From Longimicrobiales bacterium (lineage in GTDB: Bacteria; Gemmatimonadota; Gemmatimonadetes; Longimicrobiales; Gaopeijiaceae), in assembly GCA_951828585.1 (NCBI GenBank), contig OX639991.1:1272576-1336575 (forward strand): a stretch of 64,000 bases of DNA, written 5' to 3'. Of the stretch, positions 18,411-27,003 are shown piece by piece. A model generated the notes under the pieces. The model did no database searches and had not been told where the DNA came from. It saw only the letters and a list, made by a program, of their open reading frames with translations. The position numbers were made by a program, and so were the translations under genes. The first letter of the stretch is position 1, and each line of letters begins with the position of its first letter.

Positions 18411-20111
18411 ATGCTGACGAAGTCATTCACCCGAGGCCAGTTCCTCGGAGCCGCGGCGGGCGCGGCCGGAGTAGGACTGCTGACCGGCTGCGAAGGCCGG
18501 GAAGTCGTCCTGCGGACCGGCTCGGCCACCACCACCGCCCCCGACCTCATCGCGCACGGCCGCCTCATCCACACCATGGACGACGCCAACCCCACCGCCG
18601 AATCCCTCGCGGTGAAGGACGGGCGCTTCATGGCCGTCGGTTCCCGTGCCGACATCGATTCCCTGCGCGGCGCGGACACCCAGGTCCTCGACCATCGCGA
18701 CGCCGTCATCACCCCCGGTTTCATCGACGCGCACACCCACCCGGCGGGCGCGGGAGTCCGCGAACTCAAGGACGTCAACGTCGACGTGCGATCCATCGCC
18801 GAGATCAAGGACCGCATGGCCGCCCGCGCCCGCGAGACGCCGCCCGGCGAGTGGATCCGCGGCTTCAAGTACGACGACACCAAGCTCGCCGAAGGCCGGC
18901 CCCTCAACCGCCTTGACCTGGACGATGCCGTGCCCGACCACCCGGCCGTAGTCGGCCACCGGGGCGGCCACACCAGCGTCTACAACTCCCGCGCGTTCGC
19001 GCTCGCGGGCGTCACCGCCGAAACCCCCGACCCCGATGGCGGCAAGTTCTACCGCGAAGACGGCGAGCTCACCGGCCTCGTCGCGGAGCGCGCCAACTAC
19101 GTCATCTCGCGACTGATCCCCAGCGCCCACACCGACGACGACCGCCAGGCCGGCGTCAAGCTCATCACGGAGCTGATGGCCAAGGCCGGCCTCACCTCCT
19201 TCCACGACGCGGGCACCTCGTCCAGCAGTCTGCGCGCCTACCAGGCCGCCTACCGGGCCGGCGAATTGTCAACTCGGGTTTACATGATGTTACGTGGACC
19301 TTACAACAGCCTGCGCGAAGCCGGCGTCTCGACCGGGTTCGGCGACGAATGGCTGCGCGTCGGCGGGGTCAAGTACGGGGCGGACGGTTCCGCGTCCGAA
19401 CGCACCATGCGCATGAGCACCCCCTACGTCGGCCGCCCCGACGACTACGGCATCCTCACCATGCGCCAGGAGGAGATCCACGAGGTCGTCGAGCGCGCCC
19501 ACCGTTCCAACTGGCAGGTCGGCATCCACGCCAACGGCGACGTCACCATCGACATGGTGCTGAACGCCTACGAGCGCGTGCAGGAGATGTGGCCGCGCCC
19601 CGACCCCAGGCACCGCATCGAACACTGCTCCCTGGTGAACCCCGACCTCCTCGCGCGCATCAAGGCCGTCGGCGCCGTCCCCACCCCCTTCTACACCTAC
19701 GCCCACTACCACGGCAACAAGTGGGTCGAATACGGCCCTGAGAAGATGGAGTGGATGTTCGCGCACCGCTCGTTCCTCGACCACGACATTCCCGTGGCCC
19801 CCGCGTCCGACTACACCCCCGGCCCCTACGAGCCGCTGATGGCCATCCAGAGCATGGTCACGCGCAAGGACTTCGACGGGCGCGTGTGGGGGCCGAGCCA
19901 GCGGATCACCGTAGCAGAGGCGATGCGCATCTGCACCATGGGCGGAGCCTACGCGTCCTTCGAGGAGGACATCAAGGGTTCGGTGACGGTGGGGAAGCTG
20001 GCGGACTTTGCAGTGCTGGCGGCGGACCCGCATGAGGTGGATCCGGACGGGATCAAGGAGATTCCGGTTTTGAGGACGGTGGCGGGGGGGAGGGTGACGT
20101 GGGAGGGGTGA
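18411..20111 (+). CDS. YtcJ-like amidohydrolase, exported
   Basis: 566 residues from ATG 18411, preceded by AGGAGA at eight bases. An N-terminal signal with RGQFLGAAAGAAGVGLLTGC looks like a Tat or lipoprotein export signal. The enzyme shows the metal-dependent hydrolase layout: a small beta domain (GRLIHTMDDANPTAESLAVK), the first metal motif DAHTHP, a later H in GIHANGD, H in RIEHCSLV, the final Asp in APASDYTPGPYEP, and the closing GSVTVGKLADFAVLA. Members cleave amide-like bonds of small molecules, and substrates are mostly unknown. An inverted repeat of the vapBC operon begins right after its stop. Confidence 0.9.
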   Translation: MLTKSFTRGQFLGAAAGAAGVGLLTGCEGREVVLRTGSATTTAPDLIAHGRLIHTMDDANPTAESLAVKDGRFMAVGSRADIDSLRGADTQVLDHRDAVITPGFIDAHTHPAGAGVRELKDVNVDVRSIAEIKDRMAARARETPPGEWIRGFKYDDTKLAEGRPLNRLDLDDAVPDHPAVVGHRGGHTSVYNSRAFALAGVTAETPDPDGGKFYREDGELTGLVAERANYVISRLIPSAHTDDDRQAGVKLITELMAKAGLTSFHDAGTSSSSLRAYQAAYRAGELSTRVYMMLRGPYNSLREAGVSTGFGDEWLRVGGVKYGADGSASERTMRMSTPYVGRPDDYGILTMRQEEIHEVVERAHRSNWQVGIHANGDVTIDMVLNAYERVQEMWPRPDPRHRIEHCSLVNPDLLARIKAVGAVPTPFYTYAHYHGNKWVEYGPEKMEWMFAHRSFLDHDIPVAPASDYTPGPYEPLMAIQSMVTRKDFDGRVWGPSQRITVAEAMRICTMGGAYASFEEDIKGSVTVGKLADFAVLAADPHEVDPDGIKEIPVLRTVAGGRVTWEG

Positions 20112-20112
20112 G

Positions 20113-20139
20113 GAATATCTAAATCATTGCGTGATATTC
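20113..20139. promoter_or_regulatory. Inverted repeat upstream of vapBC, candidate autoregulatory operator
   Basis: GAATATC at 20113-20119 and GATATTC at 20133-20139 are perfect 7-base inverted arms around a 13-base centre, 22 bases before the vapB start and directly after the amidohydrolase stop. Type II antitoxin-toxin complexes normally bind such palindromes to repress their own operon. Confidence 0.6.
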
Positions 20140-20161
20140 TCAATACATCCATCTTAGAATC

Positions 20162-20374
20162 ATGAAGACCACTGTAGATATTCCAGACGAAGAGCTGGCA
20201 GACGCAATCAGGTTCACCAACGCGAAGACCAAGCGCGCGGCCATCGTCGGCGCCATCATGTACTTCAACCAGCGCATGCGAATGGCGGAGCTCACCAGGT
20301 ACGCCGGAAGCTGCCCCGACCTGATCACGCCGGAGGAGATTCAGGCGAAGCGCCGAAGGGGGCTGGGCGATTGA
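20162..20374 (+). CDS. vapB: Type II antitoxin, VapB-type (DUF2191-like)
   Basis: 70 residues starting MKTTVDIPDEELADAIRFTN, the ribbon-helix-helix opening of VapB antitoxins, followed by TKRAAIVGAI. The C-terminal part (PEEIQAKRRRGLGD) would wrap the toxin. Its TGA overlaps the TTG start of the PIN-domain toxin (TTGA at 20371), the standard antitoxin-first arrangement. It probably binds the palindrome at 20113-20139. Confidence 0.9.
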   Translation: MKTTVDIPDEELADAIRFTNAKTKRAAIVGAIMYFNQRMRMAELTRYAGSCPDLITPEEIQAKRRRGLGD

Positions 20375-20778
20375 TCCTCATCGATACTTCGTCCTGGATC
20401 CACTTTCTCCGACCGGACGGCGACCCGAATGTGCGCGCACGCGTCGAAAGGTCGTTGAGGAGCGGGGAAGCCTGCTGGTGCCCGCTGGTTCAGCTGGAGC
20501 TCTGGAATGGCGCAGGGGGGAAGCGCGAACGGAGGGTGCTGAGGGAATTCGCCCGTGTGCTGCCGGAGCTTTCGATCGACCGGGAGGTCTGGACCACGGC
20601 GCACCACCTGTCAACCGGGCCGCGCGCCAGGGAAGCCACCGTTCCGGCGACCGACATCTTGATCGCTGCTTGTGCCTCGCGGCACGGGGCCGAACTCGAA
20701 TGCGCCGATTCGCACTTCGATCACCTGAATGTCGATCGGGGGCAGACAGGGCTCAGCGTCCCGATGATGGTGTCGTGA
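20371..20778 (+). CDS. vapC: Type II toxin, VapC PIN-domain ribonuclease
   Basis: 135 residues from a TTG overlapping the antitoxin stop. PIN catalytic acids are visible: Asp5 in ILIDTSSWI, Glu in QLELWNG, Asp in PATDILIAA, and Asp in CADSHFDHL. VapC toxins cleave tRNA or rRNA and are neutralised by VapB. All four acids are present, so it is probably active. Confidence 0.92.
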   Translation: MILIDTSSWIHFLRPDGDPNVRARVERSLRSGEACWCPLVQLELWNGAGGKRERRVLREFARVLPELSIDREVWTTAHHLSTGPRAREATVPATDILIAACASRHGAELECADSHFDHLNVDRGQTGLSVPMMVS

Positions 20779-20840
20779 CGGCCCCGTGTCGTGACGGCCT
20801 CGCCAGTTTCGCTGATGACCGGGGACTATCTTTCGACACG

Positions 20841-21560
20841 ATGAGCGAGCATCCCCACCTCGTTAATGCGCCGATTCGCGAGGCATTGATCGACTTTCGG
20901 GTCCGGCTCCCCCCGGATTCCTCGCCTGAGACCTTGCTCGCGCTGCCCCAGGAGTTGCGCGCGGAGTATCCGAAAGTCGGCCCGATTCACCAGTTCCAGG
21001 GCGCGATTCAGTTGAGTGGCGAAGGTCCTTTGTCAGTCCAGAGCCCCCCTCAACTGCTCGGTTACCGACTGGAGAGCGCCGATGGGCTCAACATCGCGCA
21101 GATTCGGATCGACGGATTCACGTTCAGTCGGCTTGAGCCCTACCAGTCCTGGGACCGGATGGTCGAGGATGCCTGGGTCGTATGGAGGAAGTACCTGGAG
21201 GGATCCGGTCCACTCGGCGTCGAACGGATCGCCACCCGGTTCATCAATCGCATCTTCCTTCCGCCTTCGGGGCAACTTGCCGAGGTCTTCAGTGTACCCC
21301 CTGCGGTGCCGGGCGGCAGGGTGGACTCCCTCCTCTTCCGCTATCAGCTGGCGCCGACGAACGGGGTGACCGCGATCGTGTCGCTGGCAACCGAAGACGG
21401 TCCTGAACAGTCTATGATACTGGACATCGATTGTTTCGTGAGGAGATCCTTTCCGACTGATGAGGACGCACTTCAACGCCAGCTTCGAAAGGTCCGGGAT
21501 GCGAAGAACCGGATCTTCTTCAGGAGCCTTACCACCGAGGCCATAGAGAGGTTCAAATGA
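20841..21560 (+). CDS. TIGR04255 family protein
   Basis: 239 residues starting at ATG 20841 (MSEHPHLVNAPIREALIDFR). The pattern of APIxEAxxDFR, LLGYRLESADG, ARFINRI-type (here ATRFINRIFLP) and ILDIDCFV matches the TIGR04255 family, whose function is unknown. It overlaps the next gene by ATGA at 21557 and is followed by a third short gene, giving a set of three. It lies 62 bases after VapC. Members often lie in accessory regions. A defence or regulatory role is conjecture. Confidence 0.8.
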   Translation: MSEHPHLVNAPIREALIDFRVRLPPDSSPETLLALPQELRAEYPKVGPIHQFQGAIQLSGEGPLSVQSPPQLLGYRLESADGLNIAQIRIDGFTFSRLEPYQSWDRMVEDAWVVWRKYLEGSGPLGVERIATRFINRIFLPPSGQLAEVFSVPPAVPGGRVDSLLFRYQLAPTNGVTAIVSLATEDGPEQSMILDIDCFVRRSFPTDEDALQRQLRKVRDAKNRIFFRSLTTEAIERFK

Positions 21561-22057
21561 CGGCTAGCGCAGCGAGCATGGTCCTGCCCGGGCCAAGATT
21601 TCCTCATCTGAGCACGGACCGGGGGGCCAGTCGAGAGTCATACGTCGTCCGGAGGGCGATTCGGTCAGTCGAGCGCAGCGCGTGGGATACGGAGCAGAGC
21701 CATGTCCGGCGCCAGCGTGATCTCGCCCTTGCCGAGGCATTCCACGAATGTTCCGAGCCTGACTGGGACGGGTACGGTGCCGAACCAGCGAACGAGTTGT
21801 CCATGGGATGGGCGAGAAAGGTGCTTTCGAACTTTCCCGATTGCCTGGGTGTTCCGGACATCGCGTTCGAGCCGGATGGAGATGCAGGGCTGGAGTGGTG
21901 GCGGGGGCCAGACAGGGTGCTATCGGTCAGCGTTGGTCGAAATGGCGAACTTCGGTACGCCGCGCGGCTGAACGCGGCCAGGGTCATTGGGACCGAAGTC
22001 TTTGCCGACGGGCTGCCGAAACGCTTGGTTGAGGCGGCATACGAGCTAGTTGAGTAG
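21557..22057 (+). CDS. Hypothetical protein, second member of TIGR04255 set
   Basis: 166 residues, soluble and acidic towards the C-terminus, with CSEPDWDGYGAEP, WARKVLSNFPDCLGVPDIAFEPDGDAGLEWW and VSVGRNGELRYAARL. The pattern of W-D-G-Y-x-A and E-P-D-G is seen in small hypothetical proteins beside TIGR04255 genes, but I cannot name a fold. Overlaps on both sides (ATGA at 21557, 8 bases at 22050) indicate one transcript. Confidence 0.75.
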   Translation: MTASAASMVLPGPRFPHLSTDRGASRESYVVRRAIRSVERSAWDTEQSHVRRQRDLALAEAFHECSEPDWDGYGAEPANELSMGWARKVLSNFPDCLGVPDIAFEPDGDAGLEWWRGPDRVLSVSVGRNGELRYAARLNAARVIGTEVFADGLPKRLVEAAYELVE

Positions 22058-22468
22058 GCAGGATCGCTCGGCTTCGAGCGAGCGGCTCCCGCTCACCCGT
22101 TTTGCCTTCACCAGGAAGTGGATATCCAAGGCGGACGGCGGGTTCAGGCTGAAGTACCACGCCTTCATGCCCAGATCGGCGCACGGTCGCCCGCTGGAGC
22201 TCTCGGTTTTCCGGGTGGACGGTCTGACCGAACCGCAGATCTGGGAACACGGTCGTCAGCACGCCCTTCCGCGGGGCGGAACTTCCATGGCCGAGGGGAT
22301 GTGATGCTGGGGGTGGTGGATGCCACGGGCCCGCTGCGAGTGGACTTCGATGAGCCGCCTCCAAGGCATGCCAACGTGCTCGGGTGGCCGAGGGAACGGG
22401 ATCAGCAGCTGGCCCTCGCCCAGAGTCTGGCGACAGCTGCCCGGTCGGTGGCGCCAGTGGCTGGGTGA
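22050..22468 (+). pseudogene. Third gene of TIGR04255 set, frameshifted
   Basis: The first part reads from a TTG at 22050 (8-base overlap with the previous stop): RFAFTRKWISKADGGFRLKY, HGRPLELSVFRVDGL, and IWEHGRQHALP, then hits TGA at 22302. The coherent continuation is in another frame: R-G-R-N-F-H-G-R-G-D-V, then VDFDEPPPRHANVLGWP, ending at 22468. Restoring one G in the GGGG run at 22273-22276 rejoins both parts into about 139 residues. Either a single-base loss inactivated the gene or the base was missed in sequencing. Confidence 0.7.
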
Positions 22469-22603
22469 CCTTCCCCAAAGAAAGGCGATCCCAGCGAGGC
22501 ATCAAAGTCAGGACGCGCGCCTGTACCAACTGCCCACCAACCGCTACCGTAGCAGCCGCCCCCCACCGTAGCAGCGGACCACCACCACCCGGAAACCCAC
22601 CCC

Positions 22604-23446
22604 ATGTTCGGACTGGACTTCATCCCCAGCCCGCTCGAAGGCGCCCCCTTCGGAACCGCGCTCGAGGTCTGCTTGATCATCGCGTTCGTCGCGTGGTTCC
22701 TGTCCGTCGTCACACGCGAGTCCTCGTGGATCGACCGCCTCTGGTCCCTCTGTCCGCCCCTTTTCTGCCTGATCGTAGCCTTCGCGACCGACTTCCAGTG
22801 GGCGCGGGTCAACGTCATGACGCTGCTCGTGGTCCTGTGGGGCGCGCGTCTGACCTTCAACTTCGCCCGCAAGGGGGGCTACCGGAAGGGTGACGAGGAC
22901 TACCGGTGGGCGCATGTCCGCGAGAGGATGAGCCCGGCGGCCTTCCAGGTGCTCAACATCACCTTCGTCCACCCCGTCCAGTTGGTTCTCCTGTGGCTGT
23001 TCATCTCACCGGTACACCGGGCCTGGGAGTTCGGCGATGCACCGCTGGGCGGGCTCGACTTTCTGGCCGCCGGGCTGTTCCTCGTGCTCCTGATCGGTCA
23101 GACCGTCGCGGACAACCAGCAGTGGAACTTCCAGCAGGACAAGAAACGGCGGATCGTGGCGGGCGAGGACATCGCGCAGCCGTTCCTCACGACCGGACTC
23201 TTCCGCTACAGCCGGCACCCGAACTACTTCTGCGAGATCGCCATGTGGTGCGTGTTCTACCTGTTCTCGGTCGCGGCATCGGGCCAGTGGCTGCATTGGA
23301 CGGGGCTGGGCTGCATCGGGCTGATCCTGCTCTTCATCCCGTCGCTCCGCATGACCGAAGAGATATCCGCCGCCAAGTACCCGGCGTACAGCGACTACCA
23401 GGCGACCACCTCGGCGCTCATCCCGCTGCCGCCGAGAGGGGAGTAG
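22604..23446 (+). CDS. DUF1295 family membrane protein (steroid 5-alpha-reductase-like)
   Basis: 280 residues with about seven membrane helices. The C-terminal motif TGLFRYSRHPNYFCEIAMWC is the cofactor-binding signature shared with the isoprenylcysteine methyltransferase and 5-alpha-reductase superfamily. SSWIDRLWSLCP near the N-terminus is also typical of DUF1295. It lies 10 bases before a penicillin acylase gene and could share its transcript. Substrate is unknown. Confidence 0.9.
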   Translation: MFGLDFIPSPLEGAPFGTALEVCLIIAFVAWFLSVVTRESSWIDRLWSLCPPLFCLIVAFATDFQWARVNVMTLLVVLWGARLTFNFARKGGYRKGDEDYRWAHVRERMSPAAFQVLNITFVHPVQLVLLWLFISPVHRAWEFGDAPLGGLDFLAAGLFLVLLIGQTVADNQQWNFQQDKKRRIVAGEDIAQPFLTTGLFRYSRHPNYFCEIAMWCVFYLFSVAASGQWLHWTGLGCIGLILLFIPSLRMTEEISAAKYPAYSDYQATTSALIPLPPRGE

Positions 23447-23456
23447 TCGCTCGAGA

Positions 23457-26084
23457 ATGGCCGTCCCCGTCCACTACCTGGCCGCTCTGGGCGCGGCAGC
23501 CCTCCTCGCCCACGCTCCCGCCTCCGTCCTGGCCCAGAAGACCGCCACACCAGGCGTCTCCCCGCCCGCCGCGCTCACACCCGCGCCCACCACCCTCACC
23601 CTCCCCAACCTCCGCGCCCCCGTCGAGATCATCCGCGACCGGTGGGGCATCAACCACATCTACGCCGAAACCGAGTACGACCTCTTCTTCGCGCAGGGCT
23701 ACGCGGCCGCCCGCGACCGCCTCTTCCAGTTCGAGGTGTGGCGCGCGCAGGCCACGGGCACCGTCGCCGAGATGCTCGGCCCCGACGAGCTGCAGCGCGA
23801 CATCGGCTTCCGCCTCTTCAGGTATCGGGGCGACATGACCGCCGAGATGAATCACTATCACGACCGCGGTTCCGTGATCATCCCGGCGTACGTGGACGGC
23901 GTGAACGCGTACATCGCCGAGACCGAGGCCAACCCCGAGCTGCTCCCGATCGAGTTCGAGCTGCTCGGCATCCGCCCGAAGCCGTGGACGCCCGAGGTTG
24001 TGATCTCCCGCCACCAGGGGCTGCTGGGGAACATCGGTTCGGAGCTGAGCTACGGGCGCGCGGTGGCCGCGCTGGGCGCCGAAGCGGTCAAGCGTGTCGC
24101 GAATTTCCATCCCGGCGACCCCGACATCACCCTCGATCCGGCCATCGACGCCTCGCTTCTGAGCCGGAACATCCTGCGCCTCTACAACGCCTTCCGCGGC
24201 CCGGTGCGGTTCCGGCGCGAACACCTGGTCCCCGAGCATCGAGGGGACGATGAGGCGTTTGGGAGACTGGAAGCGGCTGCGGGCGGCGTGCGCGGCGCAG
24301 CGGCACCGCCCGGCGCGGTGGGGGAGTCCACCGGGGCTGTCGCGGGAAGGTTTGCAGACGCCCTCGACCGGGCGGGTGTCCTCGCCTGGCCGGAGATCCC
24401 CGAGTCGCCGGAGGCTGCCGATCCCGGTGCCCCCGAATGGCCTGACGCCTTCACCTGGCCGGACCTCGAAAGCCTCGGCTCCAACAACTGGGTCGTCAGC
24501 GGGCGTCTGAGCGAGAGCGGCTACCCACTCATGGCGAACGACCCCCATCGGGCACAGTCGGCCCCCTCGCTGCGCTACTGGGTGCACCTCGTCGGCCCGG
24601 GCTGGAATGTCATCGGCGGCGGCGAACCCGAGATCCCCGGCGTGAGCATCGGCCACAACGGATACGGCGCCTGGGGGCTGACCGTGTTCCGCACCGACGG
24701 CGAGGACCTGTACGTCTACGAGACCGACCCCGACGACCCCAACCGCTACCGCTATCGCGACGGCTGGGAGAAGATGACCGTCATCACCGAGGAGATTCCG
24801 GTGAAGGGACAGGCGCCCCACACGGCCGAGTTCAAGTACACGCGCCACGGGCCGGTCGTCTTCGGGGACTCCGACAACCACGTCGCCTACGCCGTCCGCG
24901 CCGCGTGGCTGGAGCCGGGCGGCGCCCCCTACCTGGCGAGCCTGCGGATGGACCAGGCGAAGACCTGGGAGGAGTTCGTCGAGGCGTGCAACTACTCCAA
25001 CATCCCGGGCGAAAACATGGTCTGGGCGGACCGGGAGGGGAACATCGGCTGGCAGGCGGTCGGGATCGCGCCCATCCGCCGCAACTGGTCCGGCCTGGTC
25101 CCGGTCCCCGGTGACGGCCGCTACGAGTGGGACGGTTACCTGCCGATCCGCGCCAAGCCCAGCGTCTACAACCCGACCGAGAGCTTCTTCGTCACCGCCA
25201 ACAACCACCTCACCCCGGCCGACTACCCCCACATGGACGCGATCGGCTTCGAGTGGTCCGATCCCTACCGCTGGGCGCGCGCCGCGGAAGTCCTCGGCTC
25301 GGGACGACTCCATTCCATGGCCGACATGATGGCGCTGCAGACGGACTACCACTCCATCCCGGCACGCACGATCGTCCCCCTGCTGCGCCACGTCACGGCT
25401 ACGGACCTTGACACCGAACGGGCCCGCCAGCTTCTCCTGGCGTGGGACAACGTGCTGACACCGGAGTACGTCGCGGCCGGAATCTACACCGCCTTCGAGT
25501 CTCGTGTGCGCGCGAATGTCCGCGACCTCTTCGTCCCGGCCACGGCACGGGGGCTGCTGCGCGGCATGGCGATGGTCAAGGTGATCGGCCACCTGACCGC
25601 GCCCGGCGGGGAGTTCGGCGACGATCCCATCGCCGGGCGCGACGGGGTCCTGCTGCGCAGTCTGGAAGAGGCGGTCGCCGGACTGCGCGAAAAGCTCGGC
25701 GGCGACATGGACCGGTGGCGGTACGGCCAGCCCGGCTACAAGCACGCCACCATCTTCCACCCTCTCTCCCGCGCCGTCCCGGCGGACATCGCCGCCCGCC
25801 TCACCGTCGGTCCGCACGCCCGAGGCGGCAACAGCTACACCCTCAACAACACCGGCGGCGGCGACAACCAGACTTCGGGCGCGTCGTTCCGGATGATCGT
25901 CGACACGGGGGACTGGGACCGCACGGTCGGCAGCAACACCCCCGGCCAGTCCGGCGACCCGGATTCGCCCTTCTACGACAACCTCTTCGAGCTCTGGGCC
26001 AAAGATCGCTTCTTTCCGGTCTTCTACTCGCGCGAGCGGGTCGAGTCGGTGGCGGCCGAGCGCTGGGTGCTGACGCCGCGGTGA
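23457..26084 (+). CDS. Penicillin acylase family protein (Ntn hydrolase)
   Basis: 875-residue exported precursor. An N-terminal signal (AALLAHAPASVLAQ) precedes the alpha region, which opens with VEIIRDRWGINHIYAETEYD. A Pro/Ala/Glu-rich spacer leads to the autocleavage site, where Ser342 in LGSNNWVVSG becomes the N-terminal nucleophile. The beta part has NDPHRAQSAPSLRYW, GVSIGHNGYGAWGLT, and NNHLTP. Such enzymes hydrolyse amide bonds of beta-lactams or acyl-homoserine lactones. Both quorum quenching and antibiotic side-chain removal are possible. It is coupled to the next gene by GTGA at 26081. Confidence 0.92.
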   Translation: MAVPVHYLAALGAAALLAHAPASVLAQKTATPGVSPPAALTPAPTTLTLPNLRAPVEIIRDRWGINHIYAETEYDLFFAQGYAAARDRLFQFEVWRAQATGTVAEMLGPDELQRDIGFRLFRYRGDMTAEMNHYHDRGSVIIPAYVDGVNAYIAETEANPELLPIEFELLGIRPKPWTPEVVISRHQGLLGNIGSELSYGRAVAALGAEAVKRVANFHPGDPDITLDPAIDASLLSRNILRLYNAFRGPVRFRREHLVPEHRGDDEAFGRLEAAAGGVRGAAAPPGAVGESTGAVAGRFADALDRAGVLAWPEIPESPEAADPGAPEWPDAFTWPDLESLGSNNWVVSGRLSESGYPLMANDPHRAQSAPSLRYWVHLVGPGWNVIGGGEPEIPGVSIGHNGYGAWGLTVFRTDGEDLYVYETDPDDPNRYRYRDGWEKMTVITEEIPVKGQAPHTAEFKYTRHGPVVFGDSDNHVAYAVRAAWLEPGGAPYLASLRMDQAKTWEEFVEACNYSNIPGENMVWADREGNIGWQAVGIAPIRRNWSGLVPVPGDGRYEWDGYLPIRAKPSVYNPTESFFVTANNHLTPADYPHMDAIGFEWSDPYRWARAAEVLGSGRLHSMADMMALQTDYHSIPARTIVPLLRHVTATDLDTERARQLLLAWDNVLTPEYVAAGIYTAFESRVRANVRDLFVPATARGLLRGMAMVKVIGHLTAPGGEFGDDPIAGRDGVLLRSLEEAVAGLREKLGGDMDRWRYGQPGYKHATIFHPLSRAVPADIAARLTVGPHARGGNSYTLNNTGGGDNQTSGASFRMIVDTGDWDRTVGSNTPGQSGDPDSPFYDNLFELWAKDRFFPVFYSRERVESVAAERWVLTPR

Positions 26085-26668
26085 GCGATCCCGTCTTCTT
26101 CCCCACCCCCGCCGACCTGCGCGCCTGGTTCGAGGCCCACCACGACAGCGCAGACGAACTCTGGGTCGGCTACTACAAGAAGGCGACCGCAATCCCCAGC
26201 ATCGACTGGCCCGAATCGGTGGACGAGGCGCTCTGCTTCGGCTGGATCGACGGGATCCGGAAATCGATCGACGACAAGAGCTACAGGATCCGCTTCACGC
26301 CACGCCGCAAGGGCAGCCACTGGAGCGCGCGCAACCTCGGTCGCATGAAGCACCTCATCAAGGCGGGGCTCGTGACCGAGGCGGGGATGGCCGCGTACCG
26401 GGCCCGCGACCCGGAGAACGAAAAGCGGGCGGCGTACGAGCATGGGGAGGTGTCGCTGCCAGCCAGGTACGAGCGGCAGTTAAAGGCCGTGCCGGAGGCG
26501 TGGCGCTACTGGGAGCGGGAGCGGCCGTCGTACCGAAAGCAGGTGACATGGTGGGTGGTGAGCGCGAAGCGCGAGGAGACTCGTGAGCGGCGGCTGGGGA
26601 TCCTGATCGAGTCCTGCGCGCAGGGCGAAGTGATTCCGCCGATGCGGAGGATGGCGAGGGGGAGGTAG
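26081..26668 (+). CDS. YdeI/OmpD-associated family protein
   Basis: 195 residues from GTG 26081, overlapping the acylase stop. Family marks are VFFPTPADLRAWFEAHH, ELWVGYYKK, VDEALCFGWIDGIRKSID, and FTPRRKGSHWSARN, then a C-terminal AKREETRERRL helical segment. YdeI proteins have been linked to tolerance of cationic peptides and bacteriocins, though biochemistry is unknown. The coupling with penicillin acylase is probably coincidental. Confidence 0.9.
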   Translation: MSDPVFFPTPADLRAWFEAHHDSADELWVGYYKKATAIPSIDWPESVDEALCFGWIDGIRKSIDDKSYRIRFTPRRKGSHWSARNLGRMKHLIKAGLVTEAGMAAYRARDPENEKRAAYEHGEVSLPARYERQLKAVPEAWRYWERERPSYRKQVTWWVVSAKREETRERRLGILIESCAQGEVIPPMRRMARGR

Positions 26669-26701
26669 TCGCGGGGACTGGCCTTGCCGAGAAACCACAG
26701 T

Positions 26702-26726
26702 GGACTAAGTTCATTAAACTAAGTCC
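26702..26726. promoter_or_regulatory. Palindrome upstream of Phd-VapC, candidate operator
   Basis: A 25-base imperfect palindrome (GGACTaAGTT, a 5-base centre, AACTaAGTCC, one mismatch per arm) sits 31 bases before the Phd-type start. It also contains ACTAAGT twice in direct orientation. Phd/YefM antitoxins bind short palindromes of this kind for autoregulation. Confidence 0.6.
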
Positions 26727-26757
26727 ATACGCCACTGCCCCGAATGGGAAAAATCCG

Positions 26758-27003
26758 ATGCGTGTCTACAACATCCACGAAGCCAAGACCCACCTCTCAC
26801 GCCTGATTCGGGCAGCCGCGGCCGGCGAGCCCTTCATCATCGCCCGTGCCGGGACGCCGCTGGTGAAAGTGGTCGCGGTGAGCGCGCCGGAGGAAGGGGA
26901 TGGCAACCGCACGGGATTCCTGGCCGGCAGAATTGCGGTTCCCGACGACTTCGACCGGATGGGTGGAGACGAAATCGCCGCCATGTTCGGAGGCGCCGAA
27001 TGA
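26758..27003 (+). CDS. Type II antitoxin, Phd/YefM family
   Basis: 81 residues beginning MRVYNIHEAKTHLSRLIRAA, then GEPFIIARAGTPLVKVV, the classic Phd/YefM DNA-binding half. The acidic C-terminus (DDFDRMGGDEIAAMFGG) would bind the toxin. Its TGA overlaps the ATG of the PIN toxin (ATGA at 27000). Confidence 0.92.
   Translation: MRVYNIHEAKTHLSRLIRAAAAGEPFIIARAGTPLVKVVAVSAPEEGDGNRTGFLAGRIAVPDDFDRMGGDEIAAMFGGAE

Noticed and set aside
23418-26192. Another open frame of over 900 codons antisense to penicillin acylase
   Set aside because: The sense strand encodes a complete acylase with all motifs. The antisense product is low complexity.
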